Below are positions 32,205-40,240 of a stretch of 64,000 nt of DNA, in pieces. The stretch is taken from positions 259,127-323,126 of the forward strand of contig SMNH02000002.1 of assembly GCA_006383075.2 (NCBI GenBank). Reading direction: 5' to 3'. This DNA is from Kordia sp. TARA_039_SRF (GTDB lineage Bacteria; Bacteroidota; Bacteroidia; Flavobacteriales; Flavobacteriaceae). Made by a program: the position numbers and the translations under genes. The notes under the pieces were generated by a model. The model had not been told where the DNA came from and did no database searches. It saw only the letters and a list, made by a program, of their open reading frames with translations. How positions within the stretch are numbered: position 1 is the first letter of the stretch; each line of letters begins with the position of its first letter.

Positions 32205-32879
32205 ATGAAGTTTTTAAATCTTCGTAAAAAACGTCGCTCAAAAAACAGACTTAAAAATAACAATTCTATAATTGCTAATATTTCATTTTTTGTTCTCATC
32301 ATTTATTCAATAAAATCTGCGTTTGATAAGAAGTCCTTTCTTGGTCCTTTACCTTTGGTGTTACTTGTCATCATGATTTTTATTGCTTTTTTACACAGTT
32401 ACAAATTCATTAAGTTTCATAGGTATGCTGATAAATTTGAGAATAACGATCCTTGGTTACCAAAGAACTTTGAGATAAAACTTCCACCAACTTTACAAAA
32501 AATTGTAGATCGTAGTGCTGATGATGTTCGTAAAGAAATGGGTATTAAAAATTATATAAAAGCCCTCGAAGCAGAGCTAGAATTTCTTCATGAACATAAA
32601 AGGAAAATAGAAAAAAAACAAAAAGAGTGGGAAACTGTTCCCATACCAAAAGACGAATTGTTTTGGAAAGTTGAAACACGAATGAATCTTAGTGATAGAA
32701 CCGCTATTTATTCTGCCGATGAACGCGCTTTTTTTCAAAGAGAGTTTATTCGCCTCATTGATGACCAAGAAAACTTAATTGCTAAAATCAACAAGCTTCT
32801 TAATAGAGCCATTGATAAAGGCTCTGAGATACCAAGGGGTAATTTTGACATATCCAATATCGATGGCTTAAATTCTTAA
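32205..32879 (+). CDS. Membrane protein, paralogue 1, upstream of coupling protein
   Basis: 224 residues. Two N-terminal TM helices (residues about 24-42 and 46-66, IANISFFVLIIYSIKSAF and PLPLVLLVIMIFIAFLHSY), then KFHRYADKFENNDPWLPK, then a long helical cytoplasmic part with KKQKEWETVPIPKDELFW and a terminal SNIDGLNS. It shares these motifs with the next protein. Together they could supply the membrane anchor that the ATPase at 33579 lacks. Confidence 0.75.
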   Translation: MKFLNLRKKRRSKNRLKNNNSIIANISFFVLIIYSIKSAFDKKSFLGPLPLVLLVIMIFIAFLHSYKFIKFHRYADKFENNDPWLPKNFEIKLPPTLQKIVDRSADDVRKEMGIKNYIKALEAELEFLHEHKRKIEKKQKEWETVPIPKDELFWKVETRMNLSDRTAIYSADERAFFQREFIRLIDDQENLIAKINKLLNRAIDKGSEIPRGNFDISNIDGLNS

Positions 32880-32904
32880 ATAATTAACACTTAAACCATA
32901 GCTT

Positions 32905-33582
32905 ATGTTTCCTTTTTTCCATGACAGAAAACGCCGTCGTAAAAATAGATTAAATCTTATTACACGAATAAGTATCCCAATCTTTGTATATTTTTTAGGT
33001 CTTGGGATTTATCTTTTAATTATTGATCCGATTGCAAGAATTTTAGGGCTAGTTATTACTGTGCCTACTGCTCTTACTTGTTATAAATTTTATTGGATGG
33101 AAAAATTTCTCCGCTATGCTGATAAATTTGAAAATAATGACATGTGGTTGCCAAAACATTATCCAATTGAAAAACCGCCGATGCTTAAAGAACTTGAACA
33201 AAAAACTTTTACTCAAACTTTAAGTGCTATCGGCAATAAAGCCTTTCTTGTTGCTATTGAAAAAGATTTAACCTATCTGCACAATCAAAAAGACAAGATT
33301 GAATTAAAACAAAAAGACTGGCAGACCGTTCCGTTACCCAATGAAAATGATTTTTGGGATATTAGAAAGCGATACACCATAGGTTGGAATAGAACGGGGA
33401 TATATTCTAATTATGAACGTTCTGAAATTCAAAGAGAGTTTATTCGAAAAGTTAGCCTGTGCGATCAAATGATTGCACAAGCGAATAAAATCCACAATCA
33501 GTTGGTTTCTAAAGGACATGAAATTCAAAATAACGACCGTAATCTTTCAGGTATAGACGGTTTAAATTCAATAGAATCATGA
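32905..33582 (+). CDS. Membrane protein, paralogue 2, overlapping the coupling-protein start
   Basis: 225 residues. Same plan as its neighbour: basic head RKRRRKNRLN, two TM helices (ISIPIFVYFLGLGIYLLII, ILGLVITVPTALTCYKFY), LRYADKFENNDMWLPKHYP, KQKDWQTVPLPNENDFWD and a terminal SGIDGLNSIES. The two genes are a tandem duplication that has diverged strongly. The stop overlaps the ATG of the coupling protein by four bases. Confidence 0.78.
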   Translation: MFPFFHDRKRRRKNRLNLITRISIPIFVYFLGLGIYLLIIDPIARILGLVITVPTALTCYKFYWMEKFLRYADKFENNDMWLPKHYPIEKPPMLKELEQKTFTQTLSAIGNKAFLVAIEKDLTYLHNQKDKIELKQKDWQTVPLPNENDFWDIRKRYTIGWNRTGIYSNYERSEIQREFIRKVSLCDQMIAQANKIHNQLVSKGHEIQNNDRNLSGIDGLNSIES

Positions 33583-34952
33583 AAGGTGTTTATATTGGTC
33601 AAGACAAAGAGGGTAAGTCCTATGCTTATGATAAAGATGTCCATATTTTAACCGTGGCACAATCGGGCGCGGGAAAAAATACAGGACTGATTATGCCGAA
33701 TTTACTCCATGATGCTTTCAAGGGAACAAAAATCATTCTTGATCTCAAAGGCGAAAATTCAGCTGTGTGTTCGCATTGGAAAGAAAAAGAAAATCTAGGA
33801 AAAACCTTTCGCCTTAATCCTTGGAATATTTTTGAGATGCCATCGATTAATTATAATCCGTTTTGTTTGCTCGATGCCTATAATGACAGTATTTATGAAG
33901 ATTGCCTTGATTTTGCCCTCGCCATTATTCCCGAAAAGGGCAATCAATCCGATACAGGTGAGCATTTTGATGAAATGGCGCGTGATTTTATTGGTTCATT
34001 TTTACTCTACATGGTTGTCTCTGATTATCCAGAAGTGCCAACGCCATCGAGTTTATACGAAAGTTTGATTATCAATCTTTCATCCATTGAAGGATTTCGC
34101 GCGCTCTGTGATCAAATGATGGCTGTTCATCATCCCGATGAAGCCATTAAACGAGCGATAAAATTATCGGCTCTTTCCATGACGGGTGTGACAACAGGTG
34201 GCGAAAATGGCGAGTTTCGCGGCATCAAAACCACGATTGCCAAAGCTTTGAAAGCGTTTCGCGGAAAAATACTCTCAACGGCTGTTGATGATGAAGCTGA
34301 ACATTCCAAAAATCTATTAAGTGAACTTTTTGAACAAGATCAACTCCACAATGATTTGTACATATCCTTTCCACAAAATCGTGTTAGTATTGCCCGCGTA
34401 TGGCTCAGATTGGTCTTAACTTCCTTTATCAAAAGGCTTATTGATAACCCGCCTTTAAAGCCTGTCTTATTTGTGTTGGATGAGTTTCCGCAACTAGGCA
34501 CATTCAATTTGATTAAAAATAATGCGGCGTTCTTACGCGGCTATGGGGTGCGTTTTTGGTTTATTTGTCAAAATCTTGATCAATTAGAAAATAATTACGG
34601 TAAGAGTGGACGCCAAGAAATTGTTGAAAATTGTGGCGTTTCCATGTTCTTTAATGTTAAAGATGAAACAGCCAAATATGTGTCTGAAAAACTGGATAAA
34701 TATTCCAAATCCATAGAAAACTATAATACGAATGAATATCGCACGAGTATTGAACGCTACCGTAAAACCCGTTCCGAAGTCGAACAAGAGCAAGGGAGTT
34801 TTGTTTTTATTGGACAGAATGAGGCAGTTATGTTTGAACGTGTTCCCTATTTTAAAATGAAAAATTTAGAACATAGAATTGCGCCTAATCCGTTATTCTA
34901 TGGAATGAAAGCCTATCAAGACTATATTGAAAAAAACAAAAGCCACGATTAA
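33579..34952 (+). CDS. VirD4/TraG-family coupling ATPase without its own membrane anchor
   Basis: 457 residues. Walker A is at 28-36 (QSGAGKNTG) and the Walker B/DEF region reads VLFVLDEFPQLGTFN. LILDLKGEN-like IILDLKGENSAV, FDEMARDFIGSFLLYM and KDETAKYVSEKLDKYS are typical of T4CP ATPases. Classic VirD4 proteins begin with one or two TM helices; here the P-loop starts near residue 28 with no TM. The adjacent two-TM proteins overlap and probably serve as anchor. It would bring relaxase-DNA to a helper T4SS. Confidence 0.88.
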   Translation: MKGVYIGQDKEGKSYAYDKDVHILTVAQSGAGKNTGLIMPNLLHDAFKGTKIILDLKGENSAVCSHWKEKENLGKTFRLNPWNIFEMPSINYNPFCLLDAYNDSIYEDCLDFALAIIPEKGNQSDTGEHFDEMARDFIGSFLLYMVVSDYPEVPTPSSLYESLIINLSSIEGFRALCDQMMAVHHPDEAIKRAIKLSALSMTGVTTGGENGEFRGIKTTIAKALKAFRGKILSTAVDDEAEHSKNLLSELFEQDQLHNDLYISFPQNRVSIARVWLRLVLTSFIKRLIDNPPLKPVLFVLDEFPQLGTFNLIKNNAAFLRGYGVRFWFICQNLDQLENNYGKSGRQEIVENCGVSMFFNVKDETAKYVSEKLDKYSKSIENYNTNEYRTSIERYRKTRSEVEQEQGSFVFIGQNEAVMFERVPYFKMKNLEHRIAPNPLFYGMKAYQDYIEKNKSHD

Positions 34953-34960
34953 GTGGCCTT
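34940..34960. terminator. Terminator between coupling protein and DUF3768 genes
   Basis: GCCAC-GATTAA-GTGGC hairpin. On the minus strand it is followed by TTTTGTTTTTTT, ending the convergent DUF3768 gene. Confidence 0.7.
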
Positions 34961-34983
34961 TGTCATTGATTTTTTATGATGGC

Positions 34984-35346
34984 TTAGTATTCATGCGCTT
35001 GCATAACAGTTAAAACACGCCGTGTTTTATTGAGATTACTCGGTTCAGGACTACCATATTGGTAATTGGTGTCATAATAATCAATCTTCCAAAATATGGT
35101 TTCCGCATTATGCTTGAAACTTCCCATATCATGTTCTCCATAGGGATCATTATCGGGATTGAAATCGTTAAATTCACGGACTTTCTTTGTGATAAGTAAT
35201 TGGTCATGTACGGGTAATTCAGAAATACCACGTGTAACCAAATAGCGTCCTTTAATTCCTGTTTCTATTTGCGCATGAGTATCGGCAAAGTTTTGTCGAA
35301 AAAGGTCATTTTGCTTTGCAATCGTTTGTTTTATCTCGTCAGTCAT
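34984..35346 (-). CDS. DUF3768 domain-containing protein
   Basis: 120 residues from ATG 35346 with AAGGAG eight bases upstream. DFNPDNDPYGEHDMGSF, AETIFWKIDYYDTN, GSPEPSN and RRVLTVMQAHEY are the complete DUF3768 signature, a family I know mainly from alphaproteobacterial plasmids and elements. Function is unknown. The mRNA should start near 35488, giving a long 5' leader that folds into a multi-stem structure (35382-35478). Confidence 0.85.
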   Translation of the reverse strand: MTDEIKQTIAKQNDLFRQNFADTHAQIETGIKGRYLVTRGISELPVHDQLLITKKVREFNDFNPDNDPYGEHDMGSFKHNAETIFWKIDYYDTNYQYGSPEPSNLNKTRRVLTVMQAHEY

Positions 35347-35381
35347 CAAATTCTCCTTATCTTAATTGTTGAAGTGACTAA

Positions 35382-35478
35382 GGAATGAATTGACTTAAAA
35401 GCAAAGAATTTTCGAGCAGAACCATACGGTCAGGTGCGAGCCCGTGGCGGGAGAAAATCTGCTTTTAAATGACATTCC
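35382..35478 (-). ncRNA. Structured 5' leader RNA of the DUF3768 gene
   Basis: In plus-strand coordinates four nested pairings exist: GGAATG/CATTCC (35382-35387/35473-35478), TTAAAAGCA/TGCTTTTAA (35395-35403/35460-35468), ATTTTC/GAAAAT (35408-35413/35453-35458), and an apical CCATACGG/CCGTGG stem. A total of more than 20 pairs in 97 bases is unlikely by chance. It lies between the promoter at 35495-35529 and the start codon, so it is a candidate cis-regulatory RNA or a separate small RNA. Confidence 0.55.
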
Positions 35479-35494
35479 CTAAAGAACACGACAA

Positions 35495-35529
35495 GGAATA
35501 GACAAGTTATCGTGTTGACAATACGCACA
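35495..35529 (-). promoter_or_regulatory. TGTGCGTA-N21 promoter of the DUF3768 unit
   Basis: Minus strand: TGTGCGTA (35522-35529), 21 bases, TATTCC (35495-35500). Confidence 0.65.
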
Positions 35530-35560
35530 AAAAAACAGATGCAGATATTAAAAATGAAAT

Positions 35561-35830
35561 TTAACGTGAACGCCCTTTGGAGCGATCATCGTGTTTTTGC
35601 TCATGAGATTTTTCTTTTTGTTTGGTTTTTTCTTGGGCTTGATCCGTTTCGTATTGCTTCATGCCCAATTTGACAACATTAAGGCGTGTTGAATTGATAT
35701 TCAGCTTTTGCAGTTTATCTGACTTCATCTTATCAAGTGTATCAGCTTTAAGTCCTGTTTCTTGGGCTAAGATATAGCCTTGATTAAAGGCTTTGATATA
35801 TTCTTTATCGAGCGTTGTGTAATCTTCCAT
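35561..35830 (-). CDS. Small charged hypothetical protein
   Basis: 89 residues, with a strongly charged repetitive tail (QEKTKQKEKSHEQKHDDRSKGRSR) like those of Mob accessory proteins. The head (EYIKAFNQGYILAQETG) is helical. It follows the HTH gene by 3 bases in the same direction. No family assigned. Confidence 0.65.
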   Translation of the reverse strand: MEDYTTLDKEYIKAFNQGYILAQETGLKADTLDKMKSDKLQKLNINSTRLNVVKLGMKQYETDQAQEKTKQKEKSHEQKHDDRSKGRSR

Positions 35831-35833
35831 AGT

Positions 35834-36103
35834 TTAAAAAGTTTCGCGAGCGTTCGTATTCAAATATTCATTAATCGAATTTTTATCATAGAGAATGACG
35901 CGCGGTTGCGGTTGTGAAAAACGAATTTTACCCTCATCCCGCAATTTTTGTAGGGTAGTTTTTGAAGCGATATTCAAGAGCTTCATTGCTTCTGTACCAT
36001 CCACCCAAATCCAAGAGTCCTCTTGGTATTTTTGGTCAATATAGGCGGTCACTCTGTCAAAGAGTTTATAAAAAGCTTCTTCTTCTAAACAAATAACTTC
36101 CAT
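35834..36103 (-). CDS. Helix-turn-helix DNA-binding protein (excisionase/MerR-like)
   Basis: 89 residues. The central WVDGTEAMKLLNIASKTTLQKLRDEGKIRFSQPQPRVILYDKNSINEYLN is the HTH_17/excisionase layout common in Bacteroidota conjugative elements: HTH, a basic wing, then a helix with ILYDKxSIxEYL. It could be the excisionase for the attR integrase or a regulator of the small gene downstream. A terminator lies upstream of its promoter region. Confidence 0.82.
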   Translation of the reverse strand: MEVICLEEEAFYKLFDRVTAYIDQKYQEDSWIWVDGTEAMKLLNIASKTTLQKLRDEGKIRFSQPQPRVILYDKNSINEYLNTNARETF

Positions 36104-36160
36104 TCGGTTTTGTTTTTAATCAAAGAAAAAAGATACAAATAAATTGTCAGAAAAAGCATA

Positions 36161-36190
36161 AAAAAACCTGCGCATGTAGCAGGTTTTTTT
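36161..36190. terminator. Bidirectional terminator
   Basis: AAAAAACCTGC-GCATGTA-GCAGGTTTTTTT. It ends the lipoprotein unit (minus strand) and insulates the HTH gene. Confidence 0.9.
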
Positions 36191-36211
36191 ATCAAAGCTT
36201 TAAGGTGGCTT

Positions 36212-37066
36212 TTAAGGATTGTCAACTGTAATAGATTTTCCTTGACCGTCTGGACTTTCATCCGAGCGAATCGTTCCTATAAAGAGGTTAATGTTAAAGT
36301 CTCCAGAAAGTTCAAATTTTAAAGTGACGACATTTTGCGCACTTAAAAAATCTGAGAGGCTCAGTAAATCCGTTGAGTAATCAAGCGCAAAATCAACTCT
36401 CGCTCCATTTTCACTTAATCCATAAAGTTGTGATGTGTTACTTTTACTCATTAAAAAGCGTAAATTGGTGAGCATCCTAAAATCGGTAAATCGATCGATA
36501 TCCACAGTTGTATCTTCAGAAAAAGTATTTTGATCGTCTTGAATTAAATTCCCAAATGTATTTCCGATTTCATCAAAACGTCCATCACCCCAAGGTGTTC
36601 CTGTACCACATCCATAAGGATATTCAACAACACCGTATTCACCTGCTTCATCGAATAAAATAGCGTCGCCATTTTTTGATGTTAGTCTTACATCCGCTTG
36701 CGTGATGGTCATATCCTTATAGCCATTATAAAAGAGATATTGTGTTATTTGAAATGGAATATCACTTCTAAACATCTGATTATATTCAATTGTTCCTTGG
36801 CGATCCAATTCTAATGACATATTGAGTGTTACATTCGTATTATTGTTCGGTTCTAATTGTCCAGCCACTAAATCAAATCCCGACTCACTCGAAAAATAGA
36901 TATTTGCGTTAGGATATATTCCATTACCAAAGCGAACACCTTGCGTTCCTAAATCAATGAGTTGAAATCTGCGTGTTGTTGTTAAATCAGCAATTGATGA
37001 GTCATCTTCTTCGCATCCCATAATAAAGAAAGTGAGAAAGATTAAAAATATCGTTTTTGATTTCAT
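36212..37066 (-). CDS. Secreted lipoprotein, unknown function (1)
   Basis: 284 residues. Signal peptide with lipobox FFIMGCEEDD. The remainder is beta-rich with acidic loops; YFSSESGFDLVAGQLEPN and VTLKFELSGDFNINLFIGTI resemble carbohydrate- or adhesion-type surface proteins, but no family is clear. It forms a pair with the next lipoprotein gene, 24 bases away. Confidence 0.72.
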   Translation of the reverse strand: MKSKTIFLIFLTFFIMGCEEDDSSIADLTTTRRFQLIDLGTQGVRFGNGIYPNANIYFSSESGFDLVAGQLEPNNNTNVTLNMSLELDRQGTIEYNQMFRSDIPFQITQYLFYNGYKDMTITQADVRLTSKNGDAILFDEAGEYGVVEYPYGCGTGTPWGDGRFDEIGNTFGNLIQDDQNTFSEDTTVDIDRFTDFRMLTNLRFLMSKSNTSQLYGLSENGARVDFALDYSTDLLSLSDFLSAQNVVTLKFELSGDFNINLFIGTIRSDESPDGQGKSITVDNP

Positions 37067-37090
37067 AATAAATTGTTTTTTTAAGTTGTG

Positions 37091-37669
37091 TTATTCAATA
37101 ATAATTTGATAAACAAATGCTTCACAAGAATAGAGTGTGACATGATCGGCTTGGCTTAAATCATCAAAGACCAATTCTTCTATTGTATTGGGATTATAAA
37201 TTTCATTTTCAGTATGATTGATAATTTCACTTCCGTTATAGAGATTAGCGCGGGTACAGCTCACACCACAATAATCGCCAATCAGCATACGTATTTTAGA
37301 AGCATTCTCTAACTGTGATAGATCAATATCTAAATATGTACCTAAGAATAAGCGATATTCTCCAAAGAACGGATTGGTCTCATTAACTTCTATTGATATA
37401 GAATGATCTGGATTGAAGTTACATTCCCCGATTTGTGCCGTATCAGGGTTACACGCTTCATTAAGAGTAATCGTTCGATAAGTTAGGGCAACATTATCAA
37501 CTGTATAGGTTTGGTCACAGTCGGTGAACATATTCTCAACAATATTGATTGTTATTGGCTCAAAGAGTTCGGGTATTACTTCATCATCGTCATTACTACA
37601 TGATCCTGCCATGAGAATAAAAGACAATGAACTGATAAAAAAGAGTTTTAAATATGTGTATGATTTCAT
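37091..37669 (-). CDS. Secreted lipoprotein, unknown function (2)
   Basis: 192 residues. Lipobox LMAGSCSNDDDE. Eight further Cys residues are spread over the mature part (CDQTY, ACNPD, GECNF, YCGVSCTR, SCEAF), suggesting disulfides. It is first in a two-gene unit with the 284-residue lipoprotein. No family recognised. Confidence 0.72.
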   Translation of the reverse strand: MKSYTYLKLFFISSLSFILMAGSCSNDDDEVIPELFEPITINIVENMFTDCDQTYTVDNVALTYRTITLNEACNPDTAQIGECNFNPDHSISIEVNETNPFFGEYRLFLGTYLDIDLSQLENASKIRMLIGDYCGVSCTRANLYNGSEIINHTENEIYNPNTIEELVFDDLSQADHVTLYSCEAFVYQIIIE

Positions 37670-38088
37670 AATTGATACGTTTTAAAATTGTTAGTAATAA
37701 ATAGTTGAGAGTTTAGGGGAACGCATCAAGGGGAAGCTTAGGGAACTTCAAGGGGAGCGGATTGTGGTTTTAGGTGTTTCCATGACTTAAAAAAATAGCG
37801 TGGAACTTAGTGCGTCCTAAACCCGTGGTACTGGTATACCGTGATCCAAAGACAACAACTAAGCCCACGCCTAAGACATGGGCATTAGTCTACATGCCTT
37901 TCGTTCGGATCAGAGAAAATTACCAGTTTTCGGGTTTGAACGAAATTTGTAGCTAATGCTTAAATTTGTATAATATTTTTACACTAAGACTTTGCTCTTA
38001 TATGTTTATGATTTTGATTATTTGAATCTAAGTTAGGTAATTCAAACGTCACAATCGGTATAAATCAGAAGTTTTTTTTTTGTTTTTT
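37670..38088. other. 419-bp gene-free region with repeats and hairpins
   Basis: Seen here: two 22-base imperfect tandem units (37712-37733 and 37734-37755, each ending CAAGGGG), a GCCCA...TGGGC hairpin around 37863-37883, and a GGTACTGGTATACC near-palindrome. No reading frame looks real. It lies upstream of the two lipoproteins and downstream of the RadC-like gene and may carry their leader, or an unrecognised RNA or binding array. Confidence 0.45.
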
Positions 38089-38559
38089 CTATAGCGTAAA
38101 TGACACTAAATTGTCATCAGCCAATGAGAGGTAATTGTCATCCGTGAGTATCAAATGGTCAAGAACACTGATATCAAGATATTTTGCCCCTTGAACAATT
38201 TTTTCTGTTAATCCAATATCCGCGCGACTGGCTTTGAGATTACCCGATGGATGGTTATGTCCTAAAATAATCCCACACGCACGTGCTTTAAGTGCTGATG
38301 CGAAAATGAGTTTGCTATCAACGATTGTTCCCGAAACCCCACCTTGTGAAATTGGTACAATCCCCATGCAACGATTATTACGATCGAGCAGGAGAATTTT
38401 AAACTCCTCATACAGATTAATCGTCATATCATTCCAATTTTCTCGAAACAGTTCATATCCATGTCTGGAACAGGTCACTTTCGGACGCGCATCGGCTTTC
38501 ACCTTGTGCTGATAATTGAGGGTAATTTGGCTGATATTGGTGTGAAATTCTTTTGTCAT
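38089..38559 (-). CDS. RadC-like JAB/JAMM domain protein
   Basis: 156 residues. The JAMM metal motif is visible: GIILGHNHPSGNLKASRAD with conserved upstream E of RNNRCMGI-type region and VLDHLILTDDNYLSLAD. Such small RadC proteins are frequent on plasmids and genomic islands; despite the name, a repair role is not established. The -10 hexamer of its TGTGCGTA promoter lies only seven bases before the ATG, so the mRNA may be leaderless. Confidence 0.87.
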   Translation of the reverse strand: MTKEFHTNISQITLNYQHKVKADARPKVTCSRHGYELFRENWNDMTINLYEEFKILLLDRNNRCMGIVPISQGGVSGTIVDSKLIFASALKARACGIILGHNHPSGNLKASRADIGLTEKIVQGAKYLDISVLDHLILTDDNYLSLADDNLVSFTL

Positions 38560-38565
38560 GAATGA

Positions 38566-38600
38566 ACTATGTCACAACTCAAACAATCAAAATACGCACA
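38566..38600 (-). promoter_or_regulatory. TGTGCGTA-N21 promoter of the RadC-like gene
   Basis: Minus strand: TGTGCGTA (38593-38600), 21 bases, CATAGT (38566-38571). Confidence 0.6.
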
Positions 38601-38744
38601 TATCTATTTAGAAAAAAATACGCTTATGAAAAAAATTCGACGCTTATACAATATTTTTTCTTACATAGGCGTTTTTGATTATATTCGCTAAAGAATTTAT
38701 TTCCCCCTAAAACCTAACTTTTACAATTAAAACAAAAGTTATTT

Positions 38745-40229
38745 ATGAAACAGTCTATTAGAGTTTTTCCCTTTATCATCTTTATTGCATTAATCTCTGT
38801 TATTGCTTGTCAGCATGATGATGCTGTACGCATTGATGAGCAAACAAAGTCACAAGATGCCAGTCTTATTATTCAAATGGAGTCAGGCGAACATTTACGC
38901 ACCACGCATCCAAGCGTGTATCAAAAACTTAATCAATCATCACATAGTGCTAAAAATAATGATGGTACACCTTATTCTTTGGATTTAAACACAATACAAA
39001 TTATAGAGCGCAACACCTATACTCAATATACCACTCCTGTTGTTGGACACGTAGAACAAGAGAATTATCTGATTAATTATATGCTTCTTGAATTTGATGA
39101 TGGGGATAGTTATCAATTCTTGATTAAATATCCACGCCTTACGAATGGGCTAGATTACACAAATGCAATCATGGAAGCTATTGAGGGCGCAACGATACTC
39201 AATAAAACTGTTGGATCTTCACGACCATGTTTAAATGGTGTGCCGGAAATTCAAAATACGTATGATGTTTTAGTATGTACTGATTTTAAGTGTACTGGAG
39301 ATGCTCATCATCCTTATGGAGAAGAATGTGACTGTGGAACCATCATAACATCCTGTCAACCACCACTGCGTATTTGTGGATGGGAAACCGTGAATGTTTG
39401 GGGATGCTCTGGAGGCGGTAGTCAAACTGGTGGAGATAGCAATGATGGTACTGCAGGTGGTGGTAGCAATGACCCAAATAATGACAACCCAGATGATCCA
39501 ATAGAAACTATTCCACTTCTTGATTTGCGGGACGCAAATATAAAAAACAAACTCTTAGAATATAGTAATACGACCAAAATCAAAAATAAACTTTCTGATT
39601 TAGGACAAAAGATTTTTGATCCTAATTATCATCTTGAAGATGGAGCAATGTACAAAAGAGAAGCTGATGGTCAATATACAGACCGTCCACCTGATGTTTT
39701 AATTGAAGCGGGTACAGAATTTATTCCTGAGTTTAAAGTTGGAGAAGTTGTATCATTACATATGCACCAACAAAAAGCTTGGGATTACAGTGGAGATGTG
39801 CCAGTTCTGAAAGAGATTTCTCCAATATTTTCAAAGATTGATATTCATAAATTCTTGAAGTTTCGTAAATTTAGAAAAGATACAGATGAGAATATCCCAG
39901 ACAATAATGATGATGATATTGTCGCCATGCTTGCCAGTGAAACAGGCGTTTACGCTCTGGCTGTTGGGGATGATGAAAAGATGGATGAAGCCTTTACTGC
40001 TTTAGGGAATGATCCAGAGTATAACCCAACTCAAAATTGGTTATCCTTTGAAAAGAAATTTAATATGGATGTTCTCGATGAATGTGGCAACGATAACGAA
40101 TGTCTCGTTAGAGCATTTATTGAGTTCTTAAAAGACAAACATGAAGAATTAGGCAATCAAACACTTGGCATTCGCATTTATGAAGCCGTTATCTTTAACG
40201 GAGAAATTACACGTTGGAAAAGATTATAA
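38745..40229 (+). CDS. Large secreted lipoprotein, unknown function
   Basis: 494 residues. Lipoprotein signal ending VIACQHDD. A Cys-rich middle (about residues 165-225: CLNG, VCTDFKC, ECDCGTIITSC, RICGWE, WGCSGGG) is followed by a Gly/Ser/Asn/Asp linker (SQTGGDSNDGTAGGG...). The C-terminal 230 residues form a soluble domain. The order resembles secreted flavobacterial proteins with a carrier domain and a C-terminal effector domain, though no known toxin motif is found. The DUF6705 gene starts 11 bases after its stop. Confidence 0.75.
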   Translation: MKQSIRVFPFIIFIALISVIACQHDDAVRIDEQTKSQDASLIIQMESGEHLRTTHPSVYQKLNQSSHSAKNNDGTPYSLDLNTIQIIERNTYTQYTTPVVGHVEQENYLINYMLLEFDDGDSYQFLIKYPRLTNGLDYTNAIMEAIEGATILNKTVGSSRPCLNGVPEIQNTYDVLVCTDFKCTGDAHHPYGEECDCGTIITSCQPPLRICGWETVNVWGCSGGGSQTGGDSNDGTAGGGSNDPNNDNPDDPIETIPLLDLRDANIKNKLLEYSNTTKIKNKLSDLGQKIFDPNYHLEDGAMYKREADGQYTDRPPDVLIEAGTEFIPEFKVGEVVSLHMHQQKAWDYSGDVPVLKEISPIFSKIDIHKFLKFRKFRKDTDENIPDNNDDDIVAMLASETGVYALAVGDDEKMDEAFTALGNDPEYNPTQNWLSFEKKFNMDVLDECGNDNECLVRAFIEFLKDKHEELGNQTLGIRIYEAVIFNGEITRWKRL

Positions 40230-40240
40230 AAATCAAAAAC

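Noticed and set aside
37712-37755. CRISPR-like repeat
   Set aside because: Only two imperfect 22-base units without spacers and no cas genes in the window.
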